DNA of 48,454 nucleotides from Deltaproteobacteria bacterium (lineage in GTDB: Bacteria > Desulfobacterota > Dissulfuribacteria > Dissulfuribacterales > QOAL01): NCBI GenBank assembly GCA_026991135.1, contig JALXCD010000114.1:1-48454 (forward strand). The letters run 5' to 3'. A model generated the notes under the pieces. That model did no database searches, was not told where the DNA came from, and saw nothing but the letters and a program-made list of their open reading frames with translations. Below, piece by piece: positions 40,676-46,455 of the stretch. Position 1 is the first letter of the stretch, and each line of letters starts with the position of its first letter. The translations under genes were made by a program, and so were the position numbers.

Positions 40676-42013
40676 TTATTTTACTTCAATGACCATCTTG
40701 GCAGTATTGACAAGAATTGGTCTATATTCAGACTCTGGCAGCTTAAAGAACTTGCCCACAGAACTTGGAACCTGGGCATAAAAGAGGTTGGCGTTTATGG
40801 TAAGTTTCCCCTTAGGCAAGTTAGAGGGTAGCTCCCAGACGTAGTTTTCAATCTTTGTCTCCCTTGGTCCAATCCTATAATCAACAACGGTATTATCCTT
40901 TGTGTACCACTGGCATATGGTCATCCTGCCCTTTGGATCAAAAAATGGCTTTCTGAATATCCTTGCGCCATCAGGGACATCTCCATCCCTTTTAAGGCCC
41001 TTAAAGCCCTTTATTTCCTTTATTTCTCCAATTGCCTGGTATGCATAGGTCTTTGAATTGGCAATGGTATAATCTTCGCCTTTAAAGCCCTTTGACTTTA
41101 CTGGGATATGATAACTCTTTCCATTTGCGTCAATGGCCCAGACCTCAAGCCACAGCATCCTCTCTTCACTTGAGCCAGATGGTATATAATGTCCTGCCTT
41201 ACCGTTAAAAAGCACCACCCTGAGCTTAAGGTTATTGCCTGTTGAAAGAGCCTTTTTATTGGCATAAAGGGCAAGATCAATAGCGCCTTTTAATTTTGAG
41301 TCTGAATGGGACCCTTGAAATACATGATGGGCAATATCAGGGCGGTTTTTGCCCATTGAGGTGGACTTTCCTGGAGCTTTGTGCATATGGCAATCCTGGC
41401 AGACAACCCCTTCCTTGGCATAAGGCCCATTTTTCCATTCACGATAGGTGGCTTTAACCCAGGCGCCATATGGACTTTGCTCATCATGGCAGGTAGCGCA
41501 AAATTCAGCACTCTTGTGGAAATTGCTAAAACGGCTCTTATGGAAGGGAGACTTTGCGTCTTTTCTTGGTCCATTTTTGGTCTTTCCTGGGGTAATTTCC
41601 CAGCTAAAGTTAAAGGGCTCTTTCTGGTTTGTGCCTGTAATATTATGACATATCTCACATGATACCCCTTCATTTGCCCTTGTGTTTTTGTCGGCAGGCT
41701 TTGGCGGAATATCTCCTGACAAAAATGCCAATGGACCATGACATGCGATACAGCCAGCCTTTACACCTGAAACCTTTTCCAGTTTTTGGGCATGGGGTAG
41801 AGCAAGCTCAAAATATTCCACCTGATCCCATGAATGGGTATAGCTTTTTGACATCATGCTGTCATTCCATTCCTGAAATATTTTCTTGTGACAGGCACCA
41901 CATTTTTGGGGGCTGCTAAAGTCATCGTATTTATACTGGCCCATTTTTGCACCTATACAAAGACCTGGTAATAACAGGGCAGCCATTAAAAAGACCACTA
42001 TCCTTTTAATCAT
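40676..42013 (-). CDS. Secreted pentahaem cytochrome c (cytochrome c554-like)
   Basis: The 445-residue product has a Sec signal peptide (residues 1-21) and five CxxCH haem motifs in its first 210 residues: CGACH, CIACH, CEICH, CATCH and CQDCH. The remaining 230 residues are free of haem and look like a beta-rich domain (NNLKLRVVLFNGKAGHYIPSG). The haem part resembles cytochrome c554-type multihaem proteins. It is periplasmic. It ends 25 nt before the Tat superoxide reductase start, so it may donate electrons to that protein or to outside acceptors; this is inference. Confidence 0.88.
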   Translation of the reverse strand: MIKRIVVFLMAALLLPGLCIGAKMGQYKYDDFSSPQKCGACHKKIFQEWNDSMMSKSYTHSWDQVEYFELALPHAQKLEKVSGVKAGCIACHGPLAFLSGDIPPKPADKNTRANEGVSCEICHNITGTNQKEPFNFSWEITPGKTKNGPRKDAKSPFHKSRFSNFHKSAEFCATCHDEQSPYGAWVKATYREWKNGPYAKEGVVCQDCHMHKAPGKSTSMGKNRPDIAHHVFQGSHSDSKLKGAIDLALYANKKALSTGNNLKLRVVLFNGKAGHYIPSGSSEERMLWLEVWAIDANGKSYHIPVKSKGFKGEDYTIANSKTYAYQAIGEIKEIKGFKGLKRDGDVPDGARIFRKPFFDPKGRMTICQWYTKDNTVVDYRIGPRETKIENYVWELPSNLPKGKLTINANLFYAQVPSSVGKFFKLPESEYRPILVNTAKMVIEVK

Positions 42014-42044
42014 CTCCTTCCTCCTTTATAAAAAATTATTGATT

Positions 42045-42065
42045 AGGGGCAGCAAACCTGCCCCT
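42045..42065 (-). terminator. Stem-loop between the selenoperoxiredoxin and cytochrome genes
   Basis: AGGGGCAG (minus strand 42065-42058) and CTGCCCCT (42052-42045) form a perfect 8-bp GC-rich stem with a 5-nt loop. It is 11 nt after the peroxiredoxin stop and is followed by AATCAATAATTTTTT. The T-run is displaced by 9 nt, so it may terminate partially and thus lower expression of the downstream genes. Confidence 0.5.
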
Positions 42066-42076
42066 ACAACCCAAAA

Positions 42077-42670
42077 TTACTTGGCGTGTTTAGACAAGTA
42101 TTCCTTTACTCCCTCAAAGGTTGGCTTCATGGCATCTTCGCCAGGCTTCCAGTTGGCAGGGCAAACCTCACCATGGGTTTCATGGTATTGCAATGCCTCG
42201 AGAATCCTTAAGGCCTCGTCAATATTTCTTCCCAGTGGCAGGTCATTCACCAATTGATGGCGAACGATGCCGTCCTTGTCTATGAGGAAAAGCCCCCTTA
42301 GTGAAATTCCAGCATCTTCAAGGAGCACTCCATAGGACAAAGAAATTTTCTTGGTTAGGTCAGAGACCAGTGGATAGCTTATTCTTCCCACTCCACCTTC
42401 TTCAATTGGGGTTTCCCTCCACGCAAAATGGGTGTAGGGTGAATCCACTGAGATGCCAAGGATCTCGCAGTTCTTTTCTCTGAATTTTTCTGCCGCCTTG
42501 TCCAAGGCGATTATCTCACTTGGTCAAACAAAGGTAAAATCCAAGGGATAGAAGAAGAGAAGTACATACTTTCCCTTGTAATCCGAAAGAGAGATATCCT
42601 TTATCTCTCCGCTTGGCATGACTGCCTGGGCCTTAAAATCCGGGGCTTCTTTTGTAACCATTACGCACAT
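42077..42670 (-). CDS. prxU: Selenocysteine-containing peroxiredoxin (AhpC/Prx1 type)
   Basis: From ATG 42670 (GGAGG upstream) the frame runs through one in-frame UGA (42526-42524) to the stop at 42077, giving 197 residues. The UGA is codon 49, exactly at the peroxidatic position: [15 protein letters not shown], where family members have [13 protein letters not shown]. The P-x3-T-x2-[C/U] active site is complete, and the resolving Cys170 is in EVCPANW. A SECIS-like hairpin follows the UGA. The product reduces H2O2 or organic peroxides. If UGA were a stop, only 48 residues would be made and the strongly conserved remainder lost. Confidence 0.9.
42494..42526 (-). promoter_or_regulatory. Selenocysteine UGA and bacterial SECIS-like hairpin
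   Basis: The UGA is at 42526-42524. Fourteen nt later the message forms CGCCUU-GGAC-AAGGCG (minus 42509-42494), a 6-bp stem with a G-G starting the apical loop, +21/+22 from the UGA. Bacterial SECIS elements typically place a short hairpin with G in the loop 16-37 nt after the UGA, so position and form fit. An alternative stem CCAAG/CUUGG (from +1) would compete. Confidence 0.75.
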
Positions 42671-42748
42671 AGTCTTTCCCTCCTTATTTTTTGTTGATCT
42701 AAGTCCTGCAAGGTAGTTTTACTCATGCAGAATTTAGATATAAGTTAA

Positions 42749-43327
42749 TCACCAAGTCTCAACTAGCAATTCAAAATGTGCCTTTTCATGGGCACAGGCA
42801 GGGCATTTTTCAGGTGGCTCATTCCCTTCATGGATATAGCCACAGTTTCTGCAGCGCCACTTGACAGGCGCATCCCTTTTAAAGACCTTTCCTTCCTCTA
42901 TATTTTTGGCAAAGGCCTTGTAGCGTTCTTCATGGAACTTTTCAGCCACTGCTATGGCCTCAAAGACACAGGCAATCTCGTTAAAGCCCTCTTCCCTAGC
43001 CACTTTGGCAAACTCAGGGTACATTTGGCTATGTTCGTAATTTTCGCCTGCGGCTGCTTCCTTGAGGTTTTCAAGGGTTGTTCCAATCTTGCCTGCTGGG
43101 AATCCAGCCGTAATCTCTATTTCTCCGCCTTCCATAAACTTAAAGAGTCTTTTGGCATGTTCCTTTTCCTGATTTGCAGTCTCTTCAAATACTGCTGCAA
43201 TCTGGATATATCCTTCCTTTTTTGCCTGGCTTGCAAAATAGGTGTACCTATTTCTTGCCTGGGATTCGCCAGCAAAGGCCTTTAAAAGATTCTTTTCAGT
43301 CTCGGTTCCTTTTAGGGATCTGCTCAT
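42749..43327 (-). CDS. rbr: Rubrerythrin
   Basis: Rubrerythrin reduces H2O2 to water at a diiron site in anaerobes. The 192-residue product has the ferritin-like domain with Glu and Glu-x-x-His ligands ([11 protein letters not shown] near 18, [15 protein letters not shown] near 50, [17 protein letters not shown] near 90, [10 protein letters not shown] near 127). A C-terminal rubredoxin domain has [11 protein letters not shown] and [14 protein letters not shown]. It is intact and of normal length. It lies 31 nt after the small winged-helix gene and 78 nt before the selenoperoxiredoxin, so two unrelated peroxidases are neighbours. Confidence 0.96.
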   Translation of the reverse strand: MSRSLKGTETEKNLLKAFAGESQARNRYTYFASQAKKEGYIQIAAVFEETANQEKEHAKRLFKFMEGGEIEITAGFPAGKIGTTLENLKEAAAGENYEHSQMYPEFAKVAREEGFNEIACVFEAIAVAEKFHEERYKAFAKNIEEGKVFKRDAPVKWRCRNCGYIHEGNEPPEKCPACAHEKAHFELLVETW

Positions 43328-43358
43328 ATCTTAACTCCTTTTAATTTTTTGTTTTTAT

Positions 43359-43607
43359 TTAGGCGCTAACAAGGTTCTTTCCGGCCTCAGTAATCTGGTA
43401 TCTGCACCTTTGAGGGCTTTCAAGAAGGCCCTTTTTCTTTAGGGCGCTGATGCGACAGCTTAAGGATTTTGATGGAATGCCTGTGGCCTCAGAGATGTCT
43501 TTTGTCGCAACAGGTCCTTCCATCTGGGCAACTGCCTTAAGTATCTTTTCCTGCTCTTCAGTAAGCTTTATTTCCTTGTTCTTTTTTGAACCGCATTTGC
43601 AACCCAT
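43359..43607 (-). CDS. Small winged-helix regulator-like protein with N-terminal CxC
   Basis: The 82-residue product begins MGCKCGSKKNKE and then has a winged-helix DNA-binding domain: EEQEKILKAVAQ, then PVATKDISEATGIPSKSLSCR as the helix-turn-helix and ISALKKKGLLESPQRCRYQIT as the wing. Four cysteines (3, 5 and two in the domain) could sense metal or redox state; this is inference. GGAGG lies 7 nt before the ATG. It sits between perR and rubrerythrin in the same direction. I do not recognise a named family. Confidence 0.8.
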   Translation of the reverse strand: MGCKCGSKKNKEIKLTEEQEKILKAVAQMEGPVATKDISEATGIPSKSLSCRISALKKKGLLESPQRCRYQITEAGKNLVSA

Positions 43608-43647
43608 ATTTTACCTCCTTATATATTGTATTTTAAATTTTTATTTT

Positions 43648-44043
43648 TCAATTATTTTTATTTGCTTCTTCTTCCTGGCATTGTGGGCAAAGCCCCATAA
43701 ACTGCAATCTTTCTCCAAAGATTTTATATCCCTTTGTGTCCTGGATTATTTTTTTTAGATTAATGTCCTGTGCAGTTTTAATATCTGCTATTTTCCCACA
43801 TCTTATGCAAAAAACATGGCTGTGTGGTGAAACATCTCCATCAAAGCGTTTTTGGCGACTTCCGTATTCAATTTTATTAATTATTCCTGCATCAGAAAGC
43901 TGTTCGAGGTTTCTGTAAACAGTGGCAAGGCTTATTCTGGGTAGCCTTTTTCTAACCAGCTCAAAAAGCTCATCTGCAGTAGGATGGCTTTTGGTCTTTT
44001 TAAGTTCTTCTAATATTATTTCTCTTTGATTTGTAATTCTCAT
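43648..44043 (-). CDS. perR: PerR-type peroxide-sensing Fur family repressor
   Basis: The 131-residue product is a Fur family regulator with the winged helix SHPTADELFELV and ISLATVYRNLEQL. All five positions of the PerR regulatory metal site align with the Bacillus protein: His in KSHPTADE, Asp in RFDGD, the two His in SPHSHVF and Asp in CGKIADI; Fur has Glu rather than Asp in the second. The structural zinc ligands CIRC and CPQC are present. Peroxide would oxidise a metal-binding His and release DNA. A matching box lies upstream, so autoregulation is likely. Confidence 0.92.
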   Translation of the reverse strand: MRITNQREIILEELKKTKSHPTADELFELVRKRLPRISLATVYRNLEQLSDAGIINKIEYGSRQKRFDGDVSPHSHVFCIRCGKIADIKTAQDINLKKIIQDTKGYKIFGERLQFMGLCPQCQEEEANKNN

Positions 44044-44061
44044 TAAATACTATATCCTTTT

Positions 44062-44076
44062 TGATAATAATTATCA
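44062..44076. promoter_or_regulatory. PerR/Fur box (7-1-7 palindrome)
   Basis: TGATAATAATTATCA is a perfect 7-1-7 palindrome, matching the PerR/Fur box form (TTATAATnATTATAA-type). It lies 8 nt downstream of the -10 hexamer, covering the presumed transcription start, and 18 nt upstream of the perR ATG. Bound repressor would block the whole downstream run of genes. Confidence 0.85.
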
Positions 44077-44084
44077 TATTTGGT

Positions 44085-44112
44085 ATTTTAAAGCCCTTTT
44101 TGGATTTGTCAA
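44085..44112 (-). promoter_or_regulatory. Sigma70-like promoter of perR and the oxidative-stress genes
   Basis: On the minus strand TTGACA (44112-44107), a 16-nt spacer and TAAAAT (44090-44085) form a near-perfect promoter. Transcription would begin near 44078, at the edge of the PerR box, about 35 nt before the perR start codon. Confidence 0.75.
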
Positions 44113-44176
44113 GTAAAAAAGATAAAAAAAGTCAAATTTATTATGTTTTTTGTTGAAGGTTTTTTGAGAGAAAACT

Positions 44177-44836
44177 TTAAAGGAGTGAAAAGGATCTTAG
44201 GATTTCTGCAAGTCTAGGGTCTTTTTGGGCGTATTCCTTTAGAGCTTCCAAAAGTTTTTGGAGTTTTTTCTTATCCTTGGTGATATCATCTTCCATGATT
44301 TTCACCTTGTCTTCAAATGGTCTAATCATGGTTCGTCTGTCCCAAAGTGCAAAGCCTATTGTGATTACTACAATTGAAACAAAGGCCCCAAGCATTGCAA
44401 TTAAAAGATTCTGGATAAACTCTAAGTGTTTGTTCGTATCGAAACGAAGTTCATCAATCCGTTTATTTGTGTCAAAGCGAAATTCTTCCAGGCGTCTGTT
44501 TGTATCAGCTCTAAGGATATCAATCTTTTTATTTATATCTAGTCTAAGATTTTCAATTCTTTTTTCAATCAGCTCAAACCGTTTGTCCATCTGTTGAAAT
44601 CTTTTTTCAATCAACTCGAATCTCTTGTCAATTTGCTCAAATCTTTTTTCAATGAGTTCAAATCTCTTGTCAATCTGATCGAACCTCTTATCTACCTGTT
44701 TAAGGCGCTCATCTATTCTTACCAGTAGATCACGGTCTTTTTGAGAAAAGGTATTTTTTTGAGCAAATGAAACAGTTGGAAGGAGTAAATGACATAAAAG
44801 AGATATTAATAGAAAAAGAAGAGCAGAATTTTTCAT
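44177..44836 (-). CDS. Membrane-anchored coiled-coil protein, heptads then hendecads
   Basis: The 219-residue product has a signal peptide (1-25) and a long coiled coil. That coil starts with seven 7-residue units of the type DKRFELI or EKRFEQI (about 48-96), followed by four 11-residue units (RLDINKKIDIL, RADTNRRLEEF, RFDTNKRIDEL, RFDTNKHLEFI). A hydrophobic segment (LLIAMLGAFVSIVVITIGFALWDRR, about 144-166) follows, and then a charged, presumably cytoplasmic tail ending PRLAEILRSF. Similar unnamed proteins occur in Aquificae and thermophilic anaerobes. Function unknown; the repeats also show at the DNA level. Confidence 0.85.
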   Translation of the reverse strand: MKNSALLFLLISLLCHLLLPTVSFAQKNTFSQKDRDLLVRIDERLKQVDKRFDQIDKRFELIEKRFEQIDKRFELIEKRFQQMDKRFELIEKRIENLRLDINKKIDILRADTNRRLEEFRFDTNKRIDELRFDTNKHLEFIQNLLIAMLGAFVSIVVITIGFALWDRRTMIRPFEDKVKIMEDDITKDKKKLQKLLEALKEYAQKDPRLAEILRSFSLL

Positions 44837-44863
44837 GCTGGCCTTCCTTGTAGATTTATCTTA

Positions 44864-44892
44864 ATATTATTAATAGACAGGCCAAAAAGCAA
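44864..44892 (-). promoter_or_regulatory. Promoter of the coiled-coil gene
   Basis: On the minus strand TTGCTT (44892-44887), 17-nt spacer, TAATAT (44869-44864). The ATG is about 28 nt downstream of the -10. A perfect 12-bp palindrome TTGTTGCAACAA lies just upstream at 44904-44915 and could be an activator or repressor site. Confidence 0.55.
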
Positions 44893-44903
44893 TATCCACA
44901 GAT

Positions 44904-44915
44904 TTGTTGCAACAA
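44904..44915. promoter_or_regulatory. 12-bp palindrome upstream of the coiled-coil promoter
   Basis: TTGTTGCAACAA is a perfect palindrome 11 nt upstream of the -35 of the coiled-coil gene's promoter. Position suits an activator site; a similar TTGTTGC occurs again at 45684-45690, but not as a palindrome. Confidence 0.35.
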
Positions 44916-45155
44916 TTTATCTTCTAATAATTAATAATTTCTACTATTAAATTATGTGCCTTAGTGGTGAGCCTAAATTCTTACTTGGGTAATTGACTGG
45001 AATTTTTTTAGTCTTACCGTCCTCTATCGCTCTGCTCGCTACAAACCTTCAATGCGTCCTAGGGGCCTAAGAAGATATAGCTTATTTGAAGGTTGAATTG
45101 AATATTTTATCCTTTAAAGATAAATAGTAGTGATTTTGTTTGGAATAAAACTTAT
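44916..45155. other. Intergenic region with a long inverted repeat
   Basis: No gene can be supported here. AACCTTCAA (45044-45052) and TTGAAGGTT (45086-45094) form a 9-bp inverted repeat around a GC-richer centre with TAGGGGCCTA. The stretch 45010-45080 has visibly higher GC than its flanks, suggesting a small RNA or a remnant of foreign DNA, but I cannot choose. Confidence 0.35.
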
Positions 45156-45189
45156 AAAAGGACACATAGAAAAATTTATGTGTCCTTTT
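45156..45189 (-). terminator. Intrinsic terminator of the secreted-protein gene
   Basis: AAAAGGACACATA (45156-45168) and TATGTGTCCTTTT (45177-45189) form a perfect 13-bp stem with an 8-nt loop, 26 nt after the stop of the gene at 45216. On the minus strand the stem ends in TTTT and is followed by ATAAGTTTT, a good rho-independent terminator. The A-run/T-run symmetry means it would also work on the plus strand. Confidence 0.88.
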
Positions 45190-45215
45190 CATTTTTTGAG
45201 CTTTTTATTCTTCTT

Positions 45216-45656
45216 TTACCAAGTTAAGGTTAATGTATTTGCTGCGGTATCACCAGAAACTGTGGCTCCAATAAGGAATGAATAAACACTGCTAGCTGCA
45301 CTGATGGAACCTATGTATTTACCACTACTGAAATCATGAGAGCCTTGTATTGTTACGTTTTGTGGAGGATTCTCACCTTTAACAAAAATCGTCATGGTTA
45401 TCATAGCTGTATTTTGAGCATCAGTCCCTCCATAAGTAACTCGCCTAGTAACTACATAATCTCCAATATAATTACCATTAAGATAAACCTTTCCTCCTTC
45501 ATGCTGCCACCTTCCGGCAGTATCGTCAACATTTTTTAAGGTATTTCGATTTAAATATAGTGTCACAGAGTCCGCATAGGCAAAGCTCGAAAGGCTAAAC
45601 AATAGCGCAGACATTGTCAAAAGATAAAGAATTGTTTTTACCATATTAACTTTCAT
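45216..45656 (-). CDS. Small secreted beta-rich protein
   Basis: The 146-residue product has a Sec signal peptide (hydrophobic 9-26, likely cut after YADS or near it). The mature part of about 118 residues is rich in Thr, Ser, Gly and Tyr with alternating hydrophobic residues: VTLYLNRNTL, GKVYLNGNYIGDYVVTRRV, ITMTIFVKG, NVTIQGSHDF, YIGSISAASSVYSFLIGATV, NTLTLTW. This suggests a beta-barrel or sandwich. No Cys. I cannot assign a family; a faint resemblance to allene-oxide-cyclase/dirigent-like barrels is only an impression. It has its own promoter and terminator. Confidence 0.75.
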   Translation of the reverse strand: MKVNMVKTILYLLTMSALLFSLSSFAYADSVTLYLNRNTLKNVDDTAGRWQHEGGKVYLNGNYIGDYVVTRRVTYGGTDAQNTAMITMTIFVKGENPPQNVTIQGSHDFSSGKYIGSISAASSVYSFLIGATVSGDTAANTLTLTW

Positions 45657-45701
45657 TGTTCGTACCTCCCTTAGGGATATTTTTGTTGCAAATTTCTAAT
45701 T

Positions 45702-45730
45702 ATAGTATTACCTATACTTTAATTGGTCAA
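45702..45730 (-). promoter_or_regulatory. Promoter of the secreted-protein gene
   Basis: On the minus strand TTGACC (45730-45725), 17-nt spacer, TACTAT (45707-45702). The ATG at 45656 is about 45 nt further on, with AGGGAGG as Shine-Dalgarno. Confidence 0.65.
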
Positions 45731-45921
45731 AATGTCAATTGTCATCGAGCCTATTCTAAAAAGGAGACTGCGCTGATCTTGGACTGTATTAGCGAGTTTG
45801 TTTAATATAAATAAATCAAAATCAATATTTCAAAAATCGCAGCAAGATTGAAAGCGGCTTAGTGGACAAGTCCAAAAATGCCGAAATACAGTGAAACGAA
45901 AAGAATTAGATAAATTAAACT
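45731..45921. other. Intergenic region between two divergent promoters
   Basis: I see no gene. It is AT-rich, with a slightly GC-richer patch at 45838-45880. It separates the minus-strand promoter of the secreted protein from the plus-strand yjbQ promoter and could carry regulator sites for both, but no clear palindrome is present. Confidence 0.4.
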
Positions 45922-45929
45922 GGTATAAT
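45921..45929 (+). promoter_or_regulatory. Extended -10 promoter of yjbQ-traB
   Basis: TGGTATAAT is a perfect extended -10 (TGn-TATAAT), which can work without a good -35. Transcription would begin near 45936, giving a leader of about 95 nt to the yjbQ ATG. Confidence 0.6.
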
Positions 45930-45942
45930 CAGTCGTTTTAGT

Positions 45943-45973
45943 TGCAGCCAATCAGTTCCAATCCTAGGCTGCA
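45943..45973 (+). promoter_or_regulatory. Leader hairpin of yjbQ
   Basis: TGCAGCC (45943-45949) and GGCTGCA (45967-45973) form a perfect 7-bp stem with a 17-nt loop near the 5' end of the predicted leader. It does not match the TPP riboswitch consensus. Possibly an mRNA-stabilising or regulatory structure. Confidence 0.4.
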
Positions 45974-46031
45974 GTTGCTTGCCTTCCTTGGGCTTGCCAT
46001 GCCAATAAATTCTATTACTTTTAAGCCATCA

Positions 46032-46451
46032 ATGAAAATTAAATCTAGTATTATAGAAGTTGAATTAAAAAAGGGTCCTGATATTTTGGATATTACAGAT
46101 GAAATTAAAAGGCTTTTATTGGACTCTCGAATAACAGAAGGGATTTGCTCTCTAAATTGTATAGGTTCAACAGGTTCCTTGACAACCATTGAATTTGAGT
46201 CTGGTGTCATTGAGGATTTAAAGTCTGCCATAAATAGGATTGCCCCGCCCGATATGGAATATAAACATGAGCTTGCCTGGCATGATGGAAACGGTCACAG
46301 CCATGTACAGGCTGCACTTTTGGGGCCTAGCCTTACCATTTCCATTAAGGCCGGAAAGCTTCTTTTAGGCACATGGCAGCAAGTAGTAGTTATCAATCAT
46401 GACAATAGACCGAGAAGAAGAAAAATAGCCTGTACCCTAATTGGAAAGTAA
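46032..46451 (+). CDS. yjbQ: YjbQ family protein (UPF0047, secondary thiamine-phosphate synthase-like)
   Basis: ATG 46032 gives 139 residues, the normal YjbQ length; longer in-frame readings extend into the leader. Family hallmarks are present: ITDEIKRLLLDSRITEGICSL, the His-rich HDGNGHSHVQAALLGPSLTI near 86, and the C-terminal GTWQQVVVINHDNRPRRRKI. Members show weak thiamine-phosphate synthase activity, but their true role is unsettled. traB follows after 4 nt, so both are one operon. Confidence 0.92.
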   Translation: MKIKSSIIEVELKKGPDILDITDEIKRLLLDSRITEGICSLNCIGSTGSLTTIEFESGVIEDLKSAINRIAPPDMEYKHELAWHDGNGHSHVQAALLGPSLTISIKAGKLLLGTWQQVVVINHDNRPRRRKIACTLIGK

Positions 46452-46455
46452 CAAT

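Noticed and set aside
42077-42505. A separate headless peroxiredoxin pseudogene starting at 42505
   Set aside because: The upstream frame matches the peroxiredoxin N-terminus exactly, and the single UGA is at the catalytic position with a SECIS-like hairpin, so read-through as selenocysteine explains it better than decay.
44891-44901. DnaA box or origin of replication near ATATCCACA
   Set aside because: Only one imperfect box, no cluster and no AT-rich unwinding element next to it; the origin is more likely outside the window, upstream of dnaN.
45942-46031. A 30-residue N-terminal extension of YjbQ
   Set aside because: It would start at TTG within the predicted leader hairpin and has no similarity to the family; ATG 46032 gives the standard 139 residues.
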